From Sulfolobales archaeon (GTDB taxonomy: Archaea > Thermoproteota > Thermoprotei_A > Sulfolobales > NBVN01), in NCBI GenBank assembly GCA_025058345.1, contig JANXEN010000003.1, positions 62,001 through 126,000 on the forward strand: a DNA stretch of 64,000 nt. Reading direction: 5' to 3'. Shown here in pieces: positions 27,250 to 35,595 of the stretch. The position numbers were made by a program, and so were the translations under genes. Each line of letters begins with the position of its first letter. Positions within the stretch are counted from its first letter, which is position 1. The notes beneath the pieces are model-generated. The model was not told where the DNA came from, did no database searches, and was given only the letters and a program-made list of their open reading frames with translations.

Positions 27250-28812
27250 TCATTGAGGATACACCTTACTGCCGCCTACGTAAGTTTCAAGTACCTTTAT
27301 CTTCCTAATTCCCTTGATGTCGACTTCTAGCGGATCTCTATCAATTACTATGAAGTCAGCTTTCTTACCGACATCCAACGTGCCTACGATGCCATCTAAA
27401 AATAACGCATATGCTGAACCCACCGTATGAATGTGTAGGGAGTTTAAGACATCTACAGATTCATCCATAGTGTAGTGGCTTAGTGAGGTCCCCTCATACT
27501 CGCCTCTAGTAACAGCTGCATATATTGTTTCCCATGGGTTCGGAGGTTCTACAGGTGCATCGCTTGAGAATCCTGTCGGCAGGTATTCACTTATCTTTTT
27601 AAGAGGGTATACGTATCTCACTCTACCTAATCCTACTCTATTAATCACCCACCAGTCGCTTATCGTGAATCTAGGTTGTACCACAGCTGTTACACCCAAA
27701 TTCTTCGCCATGATCAATTGTTCGTCCCTCACTATTGACATATGTTCGATCCTATGTCTACTTTCTTTAACGTCGCTTAGGAGTGAGTAGAATTTAAGAG
27801 CTATATCAAGTGCTTTATCTCCTATAGCGTGTGTTGCGATCTGCAGCTTATACTTATGTGCTATATGAGCTACTTTACTTAGCTGCTCCTCCGAGGTGAC
27901 TTGGATCCCGTAGGTATTAGGTTCATCCTCGTATGGCTCTCTGAGTAATGCTGTATGAGCGCCTAATGAGCCATCTATGAATACTTTAACGCCCAGTATT
28001 TTCAGCTCATCATCACCTAAACCTCTTACAATCCTGAAGCGATCAATAAGTTCTATATATTCACTACTGAGGTACAGCCTAATCCTGATGGGGAGATGGT
28101 TCTTCAACTTCATTAATTGCAGTGCATGGAATTCGCTTAAGCTACAGTTCATGGAACCAATAGATGTTACACCATTAGCCAATAAATGTTGAATGCCTCT
28201 TGTTAAGTCATTAATTACTAAGTTCGTGTCATCCCTCAACTCCTTAAGTACATGATTTAATACATCCTCCCTAATGATGCCGGTGGGGGTTCCATCATCA
28301 TCACGTACCACGTTCGATGATGTTGCGAATCGTTTATTAATCTCCAATACTTCTAGAGCCTTACTGTTAAGGACTGCTAGATGAAGGCATACCCTAGTAA
28401 GTAGCACCGGTTTATCCCTAACCGCCTCATCTAAATCATACCTGTTGATTATCCTCCCTTCTTCGAAAAGCTCATGATCCCATCCGTGACCAAGTATCCA
28501 ATATTCATTACTTGAAGACGCACGATCCTTAACGAGTTTCTTAACATCTCTAATTGACTTCAGCCCTCTTAAGTCAATCGAGCCTATACTGTTACCTAAG
28601 CTCGTTAGATGGAGGTGGGGGTCAATAAATCCAGGCATTACTACGTAACCTCGAAGATCGACTAGCTCTCCACCATACTTACTAATCAACGAGATTACTT
28701 CTCCCTCACTCCCTAAGTAGGCGACAGTATCTCCGATTACTATAAACCCTTCGTAAACCTCGGGTGGTTTAAACTTGGAGTAAACATTACAATTTATGAA
28801 TCCCTTAATCAT
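27250..28812 (-). CDS. Amidohydrolase (YtcJ-like)
   Basis: Metal-dependent amidohydrolase of the YtcJ/exoenzyme-regulatory type, 520 residues. It has GFIDPHLHLTSLG (His pair for metal), GHGWDHELF, the mid-protein VFIDGSLGAHTA, THAIGDKALD, HRIEHMSI and the C-terminal FSSDAPVEPPNPW with the metal Asp. The ending KADFIVIDRDPLEVD is characteristic. Substrate unknown, probably an N-acyl or cyclic amide. Single gene, convergent with the MBL-fold gene. Confidence 0.92.
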   Translation of the reverse strand: MIKGFINCNVYSKFKPPEVYEGFIVIGDTVAYLGSEGEVISLISKYGGELVDLRGYVVMPGFIDPHLHLTSLGNSIGSIDLRGLKSIRDVKKLVKDRASSSNEYWILGHGWDHELFEEGRIINRYDLDEAVRDKPVLLTRVCLHLAVLNSKALEVLEINKRFATSSNVVRDDDGTPTGIIREDVLNHVLKELRDDTNLVINDLTRGIQHLLANGVTSIGSMNCSLSEFHALQLMKLKNHLPIRIRLYLSSEYIELIDRFRIVRGLGDDELKILGVKVFIDGSLGAHTALLREPYEDEPNTYGIQVTSEEQLSKVAHIAHKYKLQIATHAIGDKALDIALKFYSLLSDVKESRHRIEHMSIVRDEQLIMAKNLGVTAVVQPRFTISDWWVINRVGLGRVRYVYPLKKISEYLPTGFSSDAPVEPPNPWETIYAAVTRGEYEGTSLSHYTMDESVDVLNSLHIHTVGSAYALFLDGIVGTLDVGKKADFIVIDRDPLEVDIKGIRKIKVLETYVGGSKVYPQ

Positions 28813-28884
28813 CGGGTTATGTCCTACATTTAAGGCGTTAAAATCTTTAAAACCTTAGCTCAGAGGATTATTTGGTGTAATGTA

Positions 28885-29364
28885 GTGCCTGTAAGATTTA
28901 AGTATGCCGTGGGGTCTCAGGGTAGGGTGGTTGTTGCGAGGCTTCAGCCAGGATCCGATATCATAGAGGGTGTTGAGAAGTTATGTGACGAGTTAAACAT
29001 TGAATACGCATACGTTGATGTAGGTACTGGAACTCTCTCCAAGGCGACGGTAATGTACTTCATACCTAACCCTAACATGAAGCTAGGAGCTAGTTACAGC
29101 CCTCCTAAGGAAATAGTAGGGCCTCTATCATTTCTAGGAGGATCGGGTGTAGTAGGGAAGGACGATAAGGGTAATAGACTTACACACATTCATGGGGCGG
29201 TATGCGATCAGTGGGGACACGTTCACGGTGGACACTTAGTTAAAGGTGGTAATCCAATACTAGTGACGTCTGACGTCATATTAGTTGAGTTGAAAGGGAT
29301 TAAAATAGTTAAGAAATACGACCCTGAGATAGATTTCTCGCCATTAGAACCTGAGCAGGGTTAA
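28885..29364 (+). CDS. PPC/DUF296-domain protein
   Basis: A 159-residue single-domain protein of the PPC (DUF296) family, known as the part following AT-hooks in plants and as stand-alone trimeric proteins in prokaryotes. Seen are VVVARLQPGSDIIEGVE, YVDVGTGTLSKATVMYF and the His-rich HIHGAVCDQWGHVHGGHL (about 99-116), which is likely a metal site. No DNA-binding hook is present, so a DNA role should not be assumed. GTG start at 28885. Confidence 0.85.
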   Translation: MPVRFKYAVGSQGRVVVARLQPGSDIIEGVEKLCDELNIEYAYVDVGTGTLSKATVMYFIPNPNMKLGASYSPPKEIVGPLSFLGGSGVVGKDDKGNRLTHIHGAVCDQWGHVHGGHLVKGGNPILVTSDVILVELKGIKIVKKYDPEIDFSPLEPEQG

Positions 29365-29384
29365 AAAAAGTATAGTTATTTTTT
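29363..29384. terminator. Bidirectional T-rich terminator
   Basis: A run of seven A (29363-29369) and, after ten bases, a run of six T (29379-29384) lie between the ends of two convergent genes. Each strand therefore reads an oligo-T tract just after its stop codon, as in archaeal intrinsic termination. Confidence 0.55.
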
Positions 29385-29714
29385 CAGTAAATCTTCACGA
29401 GGTGGTGAGAAAACCTCAATAACCACCAGTTTATCAGGTCCTGGATTCCTCGTTTCATGAGGTTCGTTCGACCTAAAGCTGTATGCTGTACCTTCATTAA
29501 ATACGTATATCCCGTCAGCGGTTTTAACCTCTGCCCTACCCTTCAATACATAACTTATCTGTTCATGTATGTGAGTATGCCATGGAACGTTAGCACCTGG
29601 ATCTAACTCAACCATCATGAGCATGAGTTTTTCACCAACTATTAAGATCCATCTTCTCCTATCTTTAGTTTCAGATTCTTGATAAAGGGCGGTCTCCTTT
29701 GTTGTAAATTTCAT
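29376..29714 (-). CDS. Small cupin-domain protein
   Basis: A 112-residue single cupin. Motif 1 is VPWHTHIHEQISYVLKG (HxH, then Gln in place of Glu and a later His missing) and motif 2 contains RSNEPHETRNPG with a His. Such small cupins often bind a metal and take part in sugar or amino-acid metabolism; nothing specific can be said. ATG at 29714 with a probable TATA upstream in the divergent gap to the acetyltransferase gene. Confidence 0.85.
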   Translation of the reverse strand: MKFTTKETALYQESETKDRRRWILIVGEKLMLMMVELDPGANVPWHTHIHEQISYVLKGRAEVKTADGIYVFNEGTAYSFRSNEPHETRNPGPDKLVVIEVFSPPREDLLKK

Positions 29715-29802
29715 TAAATACGCACCGTATTAATATTCTTGTCTACATATATAAATTAAATAATTTTAGAATATGAATGATGTTGAAGTTTTGTGAATTG
29801 AC

Positions 29803-30285
29803 ATGCAGTACGAACCTGGATGTAAGGACTGCGGATGCTATTTAATAGTACGGGAGGTTAGGTATGATGATATGAAGCATGTAGTTGATATTGAGAGGAA
29901 ATCCTTCAAATACCCATATACGGTCCTAACGTTTATTACTTTAATGAATCTTTACCCAAATTACTTTCTCGTATGTGAGTATTGTGGTAGGGTAGTAGGG
30001 TACGTCTCAGCAGCTGTCGGTAAAGACGGCTACGGACATATAATCTCTATAGCTGTAGATCCAGAGTTTAGGGGGCGTGGGATAGGGAAATTACTGATGG
30101 GGAACGTAGAGTCTAGACTTTATGGGGACGGCATTAACAAGTTTAAACTAGAGGTAGCTGTGAGTAACCAAATAGCTGTGAAGATGTATAGTTCTCTAGG
30201 CTATAAAGTATCGAAAGTTTTAAGTAGGTACTATCCAGATGGTGAGGATGCTTACTTAATGATTAAAGATCTCTCATCATCTTAA
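29803..30285 (+). CDS. GNAT-family N-acetyltransferase (RimI-like)
   Basis: Acetyl-CoA-dependent acetyltransferase, 160 residues, close to archaeal RimI/Ard1 enzymes that acetylate protein N-termini. The acetyl-CoA site is IAVDPEFRGRGIGKLLM (about 84-100), followed by EVAVSNQIAVKMYSSLGY. Unusually it carries CKDCGC at residues 7-12 and CEYCG near 58-62, two CxxC pairs that could bind zinc or form disulfides. ATG at 29803; a later start would remove the first CxxC. Confidence 0.88.
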   Translation: MQYEPGCKDCGCYLIVREVRYDDMKHVVDIERKSFKYPYTVLTFITLMNLYPNYFLVCEYCGRVVGYVSAAVGKDGYGHIISIAVDPEFRGRGIGKLLMGNVESRLYGDGINKFKLEVAVSNQIAVKMYSSLGYKVSKVLSRYYPDGEDAYLMIKDLSSS

Positions 30286-30313
30286 TCACTGCAGTCAACA
30301 TAGGGGTATTGAT

Positions 30314-31597
30314 TTACTTCCTAATCATGTTTCTAACCTTATCAAGTATGTATGGATGTACATATAGCCTAGTTATAGCTATGTACCTAGGTATAGAGTT
30401 TATTATAGATGACTCAAACTCCGTTATCCTCGTTGTTGACTCATTATCTAATATCTTAACACATAGATCCTCATCAACTAGGTTCAATTCCTCAACATAC
30501 GGTATAGCCATGAAGTCCTTATAGCCTAGACCGTTTATTATTAAATCCTTCAAATTACTTAAGGATATCGCTTCCTCGTTCTCCCTAACGCTCAGAGGTT
30601 CCCGCGATAATTTGATCTTATCATATACTGCTTTATATCCAACTCTATTGAAGAGCAGTCTTATGAGGTCTTTTAAGTCATCGCTGCCTAAGTTCTTAAC
30701 TAATGTGAGGTTCATTAGGCCTGCTATGTAGTTATCGTCCCATAGGTAGAAAGTACCTTTCTTTATGGTTGATAAAATGTTGGAAATGGTTGTAAATGGC
30801 TCTAAGTATTCCCTCAGTTCATTAAGCATCATCTCGTATATGGTCTTCATCATTACTTGAAAAGCAGCTATAGTTTTATGATGATATACGGCTCTATACA
30901 TATGCATTCTGGCAATGTAGAAGTTTTCAATTGCCTGCACTGATTTTGCGGGAACAGCAATTTCACCGTCCTTATCCACCATCAAAGTATGAAGGATCCT
31001 ATCTATATCTATCATCCCGTAGGCAACGCCTGTATGTAGTGAGTCCCGTAGGAGGTAGTCAATCCTATCCGCATCTAAGTCGCTAGATAGTAACATATTA
31101 TGTAGGGGTTCCTTATGGGTTCCCCTAATTATTGACGATACCTCCTTCGGATTAACGCCGTACTTCGAGAACACTTCATTTAGGTAAGGGTCGTTCTCTA
31201 TTACATAGGTAGCCATTTCCTCATGTCTCACTTTAAATGCTTGAGTCATGTAAAGCTCTATGGCGTGACTGTAAGGTGTGTGACCTATATCGTGGAGGAC
31301 CCCCGCAATCCTGAGAAGTTCATAGTCATCTCTCTTTATGTAACCTTCATCAATGAATTTACTGGCAATTATCCCAATAACATGCATTACCCCTAGTGAG
31401 TGAGAAAACCTAGTATGTACCGCACCCGGGTAGACGTACCACGCAAGAGCTAATTGCTTAATCCTCCTCAATCTCTGGAGTGTTGGGGTTTCAATAACCT
31501 TAAGCTCTAATTCAGATACCGGTATATAACCGTAGATCTCGTCGTATATGCTTTTAACACCCTTACCTACACTTGATGTACTCCTTAATCTAACCAT
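30314..31597 (-). CDS. HD-domain phosphohydrolase (dGTPase-like, COG1078)
   Basis: A 427-residue metal-dependent phosphohydrolase. The HD metal site is formed by HTRFSHSLGV (61-70, His66), LHDIGHTPYSH (101-111, H102-D103) and a later DLDADRIDYLLRDS with the fourth ligand. This arrangement matches dNTP triphosphohydrolases of the SAMHD1/YwfO type. The remaining 200 residues are helical. Function as a dNTPase is likely but untested. Single gene, convergent with the acetyltransferase gene. Confidence 0.92.
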   Translation of the reverse strand: MVRLRSTSSVGKGVKSIYDEIYGYIPVSELELKVIETPTLQRLRRIKQLALAWYVYPGAVHTRFSHSLGVMHVIGIIASKFIDEGYIKRDDYELLRIAGVLHDIGHTPYSHAIELYMTQAFKVRHEEMATYVIENDPYLNEVFSKYGVNPKEVSSIIRGTHKEPLHNMLLSSDLDADRIDYLLRDSLHTGVAYGMIDIDRILHTLMVDKDGEIAVPAKSVQAIENFYIARMHMYRAVYHHKTIAAFQVMMKTIYEMMLNELREYLEPFTTISNILSTIKKGTFYLWDDNYIAGLMNLTLVKNLGSDDLKDLIRLLFNRVGYKAVYDKIKLSREPLSVRENEEAISLSNLKDLIINGLGYKDFMAIPYVEELNLVDEDLCVKILDNESTTRITEFESSIINSIPRYIAITRLYVHPYILDKVRNMIRK

Positions 31598-31767
31598 AAA
31601 TTCCGCCTGCTAATACATCAATATTTTATAGCTTATATTTTTAATCAGTACTGACCTCGTAGTTAAGTATTTAAATCCTAAAGAAATAGGTATCCGGTGG
31701 TTGGTATGCCCCAAACCAATTAATATGCGATAGGTGCGGGAAAACCTACGACGTTCTTAGCTATAAA

Positions 31768-32922
31768 GTGATCTGCGACTGCAGCGGTTTGCTTAGAATT
31801 AAGTTAAACGAATTCTCTCAAGATATAAGTTGGGACTTATTTAGGAAAAGGAAGTTCAACATGTGGAGATATAGAGAATTAATACCTCTGCCCGTTGATG
31901 CTGAAATCGTAACATTGAATGAGGGGGGGACACCTCTAGTGAAGGCAAATAATTTGGGGAGGATGTTAGGTGTTGAAGAACTCTACATGAAGTATGAGGG
32001 TAGTAACCCTACAGGGAGTTTCAAAGATAGAGGTATGTCGGTAGGGGTCTCTATAGCTAAGTACTTAGGGGTTAAGGCAGTTGTATGTGCGTCAACAGGT
32101 AACACATCATCCAGTATGGCGGCTTATGCAAGTAAGGCCGGCATAAAGCCAATATTGGTGGTGCCGAGGAACGGGGTCGCTAAAGGTAAGATGGGTCAGG
32201 CAGTATTGTTCGGCGGTACCGTTATTGAGGTGGGTGGGAATTTCGATCTAGCTATGAAAATAATTATGAATCTTGCTAAGGATCTAAAGGTATATCCCTT
32301 GAACTCTATAAATCCTTGGAGGATTGAGGGACAGAAGACTGTTGCCTACGAAATAGTTGATGAGTTAGGGGTCCCAGATTGGATATCACTGCCTGTTGGA
32401 AACGCTGGGAATATCACTTCGCTTTGGAAGGGTCTTAAAGAACTTAAAACTCTAGGACTTATAGATAAATTACCTAAGATATTAGCGGTTCAGGCTGAGG
32501 GAGCTTCACCAATAGCTAAAGCATTCCGTGACGGTAACTACGTCCCTCAACCTAAGGTTGAGACGGTAGCATCCGCGATAAAGATAGGTAATCCAGTGCA
32601 TTGGGAGAGGGCTCTAAACGTATTGAAGGAAAGTAAGGGAGTCGCATTAACCGTAACTGATTCTGAAATAATTGGCGCTCAGAGAGAACTCGCGAGGAAG
32701 GAGGGATTAGGGGTTGAACCAGCTAGCGCAGCTGCCGTGGCCGGTGTGTATAAGGCGTTAGAGTTAGGTGTTGTTGATAGGGGAGAGTCTTTGGTGGCTA
32801 TCCTAACTGGAACCGCATTAAAGGATCCTGAGAGCGCCGCAAGCCATGACGTCGAGTACTTAGAGTCCGAAAATGAGGAAGTGGCTGTGAAGATCATCAA
32901 TAAATTAGTAAATGGTGTGTAA
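31768..32922 (+). CDS. thrC: Threonine synthase, N-terminus probably frameshifted
   Basis: PLP enzyme converting O-phosphohomoserine to threonine. GSFKDRGMS carries the PLP Lys (K86 in this numbering), and STGNTSSSMAAYA, LPVGNAGNIT and ILTGTALKDP are characteristic. The GTG at 31768 cuts the expected N-terminal zinc ribbon: the same frame upstream encodes CDRCGKTYDVLSYK and then CDC, but has no start codon before an in-frame TAG at 31687. An ATG at 31706, preceded by CCGGTGGT, would join the frame if the CCCC run at 31709-31712 had one more C. Either a sequencing indel, recoding or internal initiation. Confidence 0.9.
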   Translation: MICDCSGLLRIKLNEFSQDISWDLFRKRKFNMWRYRELIPLPVDAEIVTLNEGGTPLVKANNLGRMLGVEELYMKYEGSNPTGSFKDRGMSVGVSIAKYLGVKAVVCASTGNTSSSMAAYASKAGIKPILVVPRNGVAKGKMGQAVLFGGTVIEVGGNFDLAMKIIMNLAKDLKVYPLNSINPWRIEGQKTVAYEIVDELGVPDWISLPVGNAGNITSLWKGLKELKTLGLIDKLPKILAVQAEGASPIAKAFRDGNYVPQPKVETVASAIKIGNPVHWERALNVLKESKGVALTVTDSEIIGAQRELARKEGLGVEPASAAAVAGVYKALELGVVDRGESLVAILTGTALKDPESAASHDVEYLESENEEVAVKIINKLVNGV

Positions 32923-32934
32923 ATGACTTAGTAA

Positions 32935-33390
32935 TCAAAAGTACTTACTAAATACATTTAATGCAGTACTTATGTTTTCGTAGTTTATGTAAGGCTTCCT
33001 TGAGAGAAGTTCTTTAACAGGATCTTCAGGCTTCGGAAAGACATCTCTAGAAAGCATTAAGTAGCTTGCAATTATCTCTAACGAGAGTCCAACATCCATG
33101 TTTAAACCTCTTAACTCACTCAGCATTGATTTTAACTTAGATACGGAACTATAATCTAATTCCTGACACCTACACCCTCCGCGGTCTTCGGAAGCTCTTA
33201 AGTCCCTACTTAGGGTTTTAGAGTAAGGTCCTCTGATATGCCATATGAACTTATAGCCAAAATTAATGTTGAATATTGTTTGGGCTACGTAAACTATCTT
33301 CTGAGCCAGTAATCTATCCTTAAACGACCTAAAGTCTGAGCGGATACCTAAATCAGTTAATAACTTAATTACGCAGCAACTTCTAGACAT
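32935..33390 (-). CDS. Small protein with GPYS motif, function unknown
   Basis: A 151-residue protein I cannot name with certainty. The first half, with RLLAQKIVYVAQ, FNINFGYKF and RGPYSKTLSRDL (about 53-64), resembles the helical 'Panacea/SocA-like' antitoxin-type domain, where GPYS...DL is a recurring pattern. It also has Cys residues at CC (5-6) and CRC (73-75). No toxin gene is adjacent: the neighbours are threonine synthase (convergent) and tRNA-Gln (divergent). Function not assigned. Confidence 0.6.
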   Translation of the reverse strand: MSRSCCVIKLLTDLGIRSDFRSFKDRLLAQKIVYVAQTIFNINFGYKFIWHIRGPYSKTLSRDLRASEDRGGCRCQELDYSSVSKLKSMLSELRGLNMDVGLSLEIIASYLMLSRDVFPKPEDPVKELLSRKPYINYENISTALNVFSKYF

Positions 33391-33505
33391 TTCATCACCT
33401 AATCAATATGGTGTAATTGTGGTTATAAGAAGTACTATCTAAGAAACCATTTTAACAACTACATGAGTTAGGTAATATTCAGGTAATACCGCCATATGTA
33501 TAAAG

Positions 33506-33513
33506 TATTTAAG
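33506..33513 (+). promoter_or_regulatory. TATA box of tRNA-Gln
   Basis: TATTTAAG lies 26-33 nt before the 5' end of the tRNA, embedded in an AT-rich stretch, as expected for archaeal RNA polymerase. Confidence 0.65.
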
Positions 33514-33538
33514 TTTACTTTTACTTAAATTCTACTGA

Positions 33539-33652
33539 AGCCGGGTCGTCTAGCGGTCAAGGATGCGGGGCAGGTTGTTAGTACAAACCCCCGAGTTTGG
33601 TCCTATGGGGAGATCCCCCGCGACCGGGGTTCGAATCCCCGCCCGGCTACCA
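33539..33652 (+). tRNA. tRNA-Gln (TTG) with two introns
   Basis: Acceptor stem AGCCGGG/CCCGGCT, D arm GTCT...GGAT, T arm CGGGG-TTCGAAT-CCCCG, discriminator A and an encoded CCA (33650-33652). The anticodon stem is CGGGG (33566-33570) with CCCCG (33616-33620). Removing 33572-33595 (24 nt) and 33601-33614 (14 nt) gives the normal loop C-TTTGG-C with anticodon TTG. Both introns fold as bulge-helix-bulge: intron 1 pairs CGGG with CCCG between 3-nt bulges; intron 2 pairs CTTT with GGAG. The mature tRNA is 73 nt plus CCA. Confidence 0.93.
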
Positions 33653-33660
33653 TATATAAA

Positions 33661-33669
33661 TTATTTTAA
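33661..33669 (+). promoter_or_regulatory. TATA box of the 2-hydroxyacid dehydrogenase gene
   Basis: TTATTTTAA starts 9 nt after the tRNA and is centred 25 nt before the ATG at 33690, predicting a leaderless transcript. The same T-rich stretch may terminate the tRNA transcript. Confidence 0.5.
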
Positions 33670-33689
33670 TTTCTTTACATTAACTTCTT

Positions 33690-34691
33690 ATGGTGGGCTG
33701 CGTGAGCAGTAGGCCCGTTGTATCTGTGCTTTCAACGAGGGATGCACCTCTTCATGAAGATGCTGTTAAACTCCTTAAGGAGAAGTTTATCATTAAGTTC
33801 GTTACCACTAAGGGTTGGATTTCCGATGAGGAGGTCATTAGTGAGGTTGCCGGTTCTGACGCCATTTTAGTTAGGATCGGTCGTGTTGATAAGCCGGTTA
33901 TGGATGTATGCCCTAAGTTAAGGATCATATCTGTTCATGGTGTGGGTTTTGATAGGGTTGATGTTGATGTGGCCAGTAGGAGGGGAATTTTAGTGACTTA
34001 TACACCTGGGGCCAACGCTCAGTCAGTTGCTGAGTTGACGGTAGGTCTAATAATTACGGTCTTGAGGAGGCTACATTTAATAAGGGATAAGATGGCCGAA
34101 GGTGGATGGGATGACGCCAGGGTTTACGGTACAGGTTATGAAATCTATGGGAAGGTCGTAGGTTTGGTTGGTATCGGTAATATAGGGAGTAGAGTTGCTA
34201 AAGTTGTTAAAGCTATGGAGGCTTCCGAGGTTTTAGCTTATGACCCCTATGTACCAGAATCTAAGGCATCGTCCTTAGGTGTTAGGTTAGTGGACCTAGA
34301 GACACTGCTTAGGAAATCTGATATAGTGTCTATTCACGCACCATTAACTAAGGAGACATATCATTTAATCAATGAAGATAGACTTAAACTCATGAAACCT
34401 ACATCAGTTATAATTAACACATCACGTGGTGGGTTAATAAATACTGAAGCTCTGTATAGAGCATTGAAGGAGGGTTGGATTGCTGGTGCAGCATTAGATG
34501 TTACAGATCCTGAACCACTGCCTAAGGGACACCCGCTCTATGGATTACCTAACGTGGTGATAACGCCACACATAGGAGGTTCCACATATGAGTGTTGGAG
34601 GAGGGTGTCATTAACTGCTGCTGAGGAAATAATTCGTAGATTTGAGGGTTTACCTCCCTTAAATCCTGTAAATCCACAAGTACTTAAATAA
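33690..34691 (+). CDS. D-isomer-specific 2-hydroxyacid dehydrogenase (SerA-like)
   Basis: NAD-dependent dehydrogenase, 333 residues, of the D-3-phosphoglycerate/D-lactate/glyoxylate reductase family. The Rossmann motif is VGLVGIGNIGSRVAK. The catalytic Arg-Glu-His set is visible in INTSRGGLIN, DVTDPEPLP and ITPHIGGST. HGVGFDRVDVD precedes the cofactor domain. It lacks the ACT regulatory domain of long SerA proteins. Phosphoglycerate or hydroxypyruvate activity is possible. Confidence 0.9.
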   Translation: MVGCVSSRPVVSVLSTRDAPLHEDAVKLLKEKFIIKFVTTKGWISDEEVISEVAGSDAILVRIGRVDKPVMDVCPKLRIISVHGVGFDRVDVDVASRRGILVTYTPGANAQSVAELTVGLIITVLRRLHLIRDKMAEGGWDDARVYGTGYEIYGKVVGLVGIGNIGSRVAKVVKAMEASEVLAYDPYVPESKASSLGVRLVDLETLLRKSDIVSIHAPLTKETYHLINEDRLKLMKPTSVIINTSRGGLINTEALYRALKEGWIAGAALDVTDPEPLPKGHPLYGLPNVVITPHIGGSTYECWRRVSLTAAEEIIRRFEGLPPLNPVNPQVLK

Positions 34692-34692
34692 T

Positions 34693-34956
34693 TTATAAGT
34701 AATCTCTGATATAGGTAGCTAAGAACTTAGTTAAAGGATTTGATCTAACGTAATTGTATAGCTTATTTAAGAAGTCCTTAACTGCATCTTCACCAACATC
34801 GTTTCTCCCTAGAAAATCCTCAATCATTAGTAAGACCTTATCTAACGCCTCGTAAAGGTCATCATCGATGGCATTATCCCTGAAGAACAGCACAATGCCG
34901 TAAAGATCCTTAATCCGTTCCACGACATCTGCTCCAGAACTCATCGCCAACGCCAA
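34693..34956 (-). CDS. Small helical hypothetical protein
   Basis: An 87-residue acidic, mostly helical protein not recognised. Hydrophobic heptad-like spacing runs through VVERIKDLYGIVLFF and LYEALDKVLLMIEDFL. The stop is 2 nt from the convergent dehydrogenase stop. Starting at 34956 gives MALAMSSGAD; the inner ATG (MSSGAD) is equally possible. Coding nature is supported by its position filling the gap and by normal codon use, not by homology. Confidence 0.55.
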   Translation of the reverse strand: MALAMSSGADVVERIKDLYGIVLFFRDNAIDDDLYEALDKVLLMIEDFLGRNDVGEDAVKDFLNKLYNYVRSNPLTKFLATYIRDYL

Positions 34957-35023
34957 CAGTACTGATACTTTAATAATAATAAATTTTTAATAAAGCAACT
35001 ACATCATCTTGAGGAGTGCTTAG

Positions 35024-35557
35024 ATGTTAGTAGTTGTAGGAAGCACTAACAGGTCTAAATTAAGCGGTGTTGAGAAGGCGTATAGTTTGTTTGTTAAGGA
35101 TTTAGAAGTATTAGGTGTTGCGATATCTTCAGGACTTCCACCGCAGCCTACGGACTTAGACTCAACTTTTAAGGGAGCGTTAACCAGAGCTTTGAAGTCT
35201 CTGGAAATCGTTGGAAATGCTGATCACGGGGTCGGTGTTGAGGCAGGTTTATTCACGTTCAGAGGTGCTTGGTTCGACGTCCATGTTGCAGCTATCGCAG
35301 ATAGGGACGGTAAGGTGACTTACGGATTAAGTCCTGCATTCGAGGTACCTAAGAAGTTTACTAAAGATTTACTTGATGGGAAAGCCACTGAGTTAGAGGA
35401 ATTAGTTGATAGCTACTTCAGTACTAAGAACATAGGTGAATATGGAGGTCTTATTAAATTCCTTACTGATGGTCATGTCTTAAGGGACGATTTAATCTAC
35501 CACTCAGTTCTTATGGCGTTAATTCCAAGATTGAATGAGGGATTGTACTTCAGGTAA
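35024..35557 (+). CDS. Inosine/xanthosine triphosphatase (YjjX/DUF84)
   Basis: House-cleaning NTPase that removes non-canonical purine nucleotides, 177 residues as usual. Conserved features are GSTNRSKLSGVEKAY (6-20), SGLPPQPTDLDSTFKGA with GVGVEAGLF, and WFDVHVAAIADRDG. The ATG at 35024 is preceded by GAGGAG nine nucleotides upstream. A small gene follows after 38 nt. Confidence 0.9.
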   Translation: MLVVVGSTNRSKLSGVEKAYSLFVKDLEVLGVAISSGLPPQPTDLDSTFKGALTRALKSLEIVGNADHGVGVEAGLFTFRGAWFDVHVAAIADRDGKVTYGLSPAFEVPKKFTKDLLDGKATELEELVDSYFSTKNIGEYGGLIKFLTDGHVLRDDLIYHSVLMALIPRLNEGLYFR

Positions 35558-35595
35558 TTCATTTAAATGCTTAAAAACCTACTTAAATCGTAGAT

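Noticed and set aside
33571-33615. One single intron in the tRNA gene
   Set aside because: A single excision leaves no U33 and no sensible anticodon. Two excisions restore both and give two proper bulge-helix-bulge folds.
33539-33652. tRNA-Glu or tRNA-Asp identity
   Set aside because: The D arm looks similar, but no TTC, CTC or GTC can be placed in a proper loop. The AGCC...GGCTA acceptor with anticodon TTG fits Gln.
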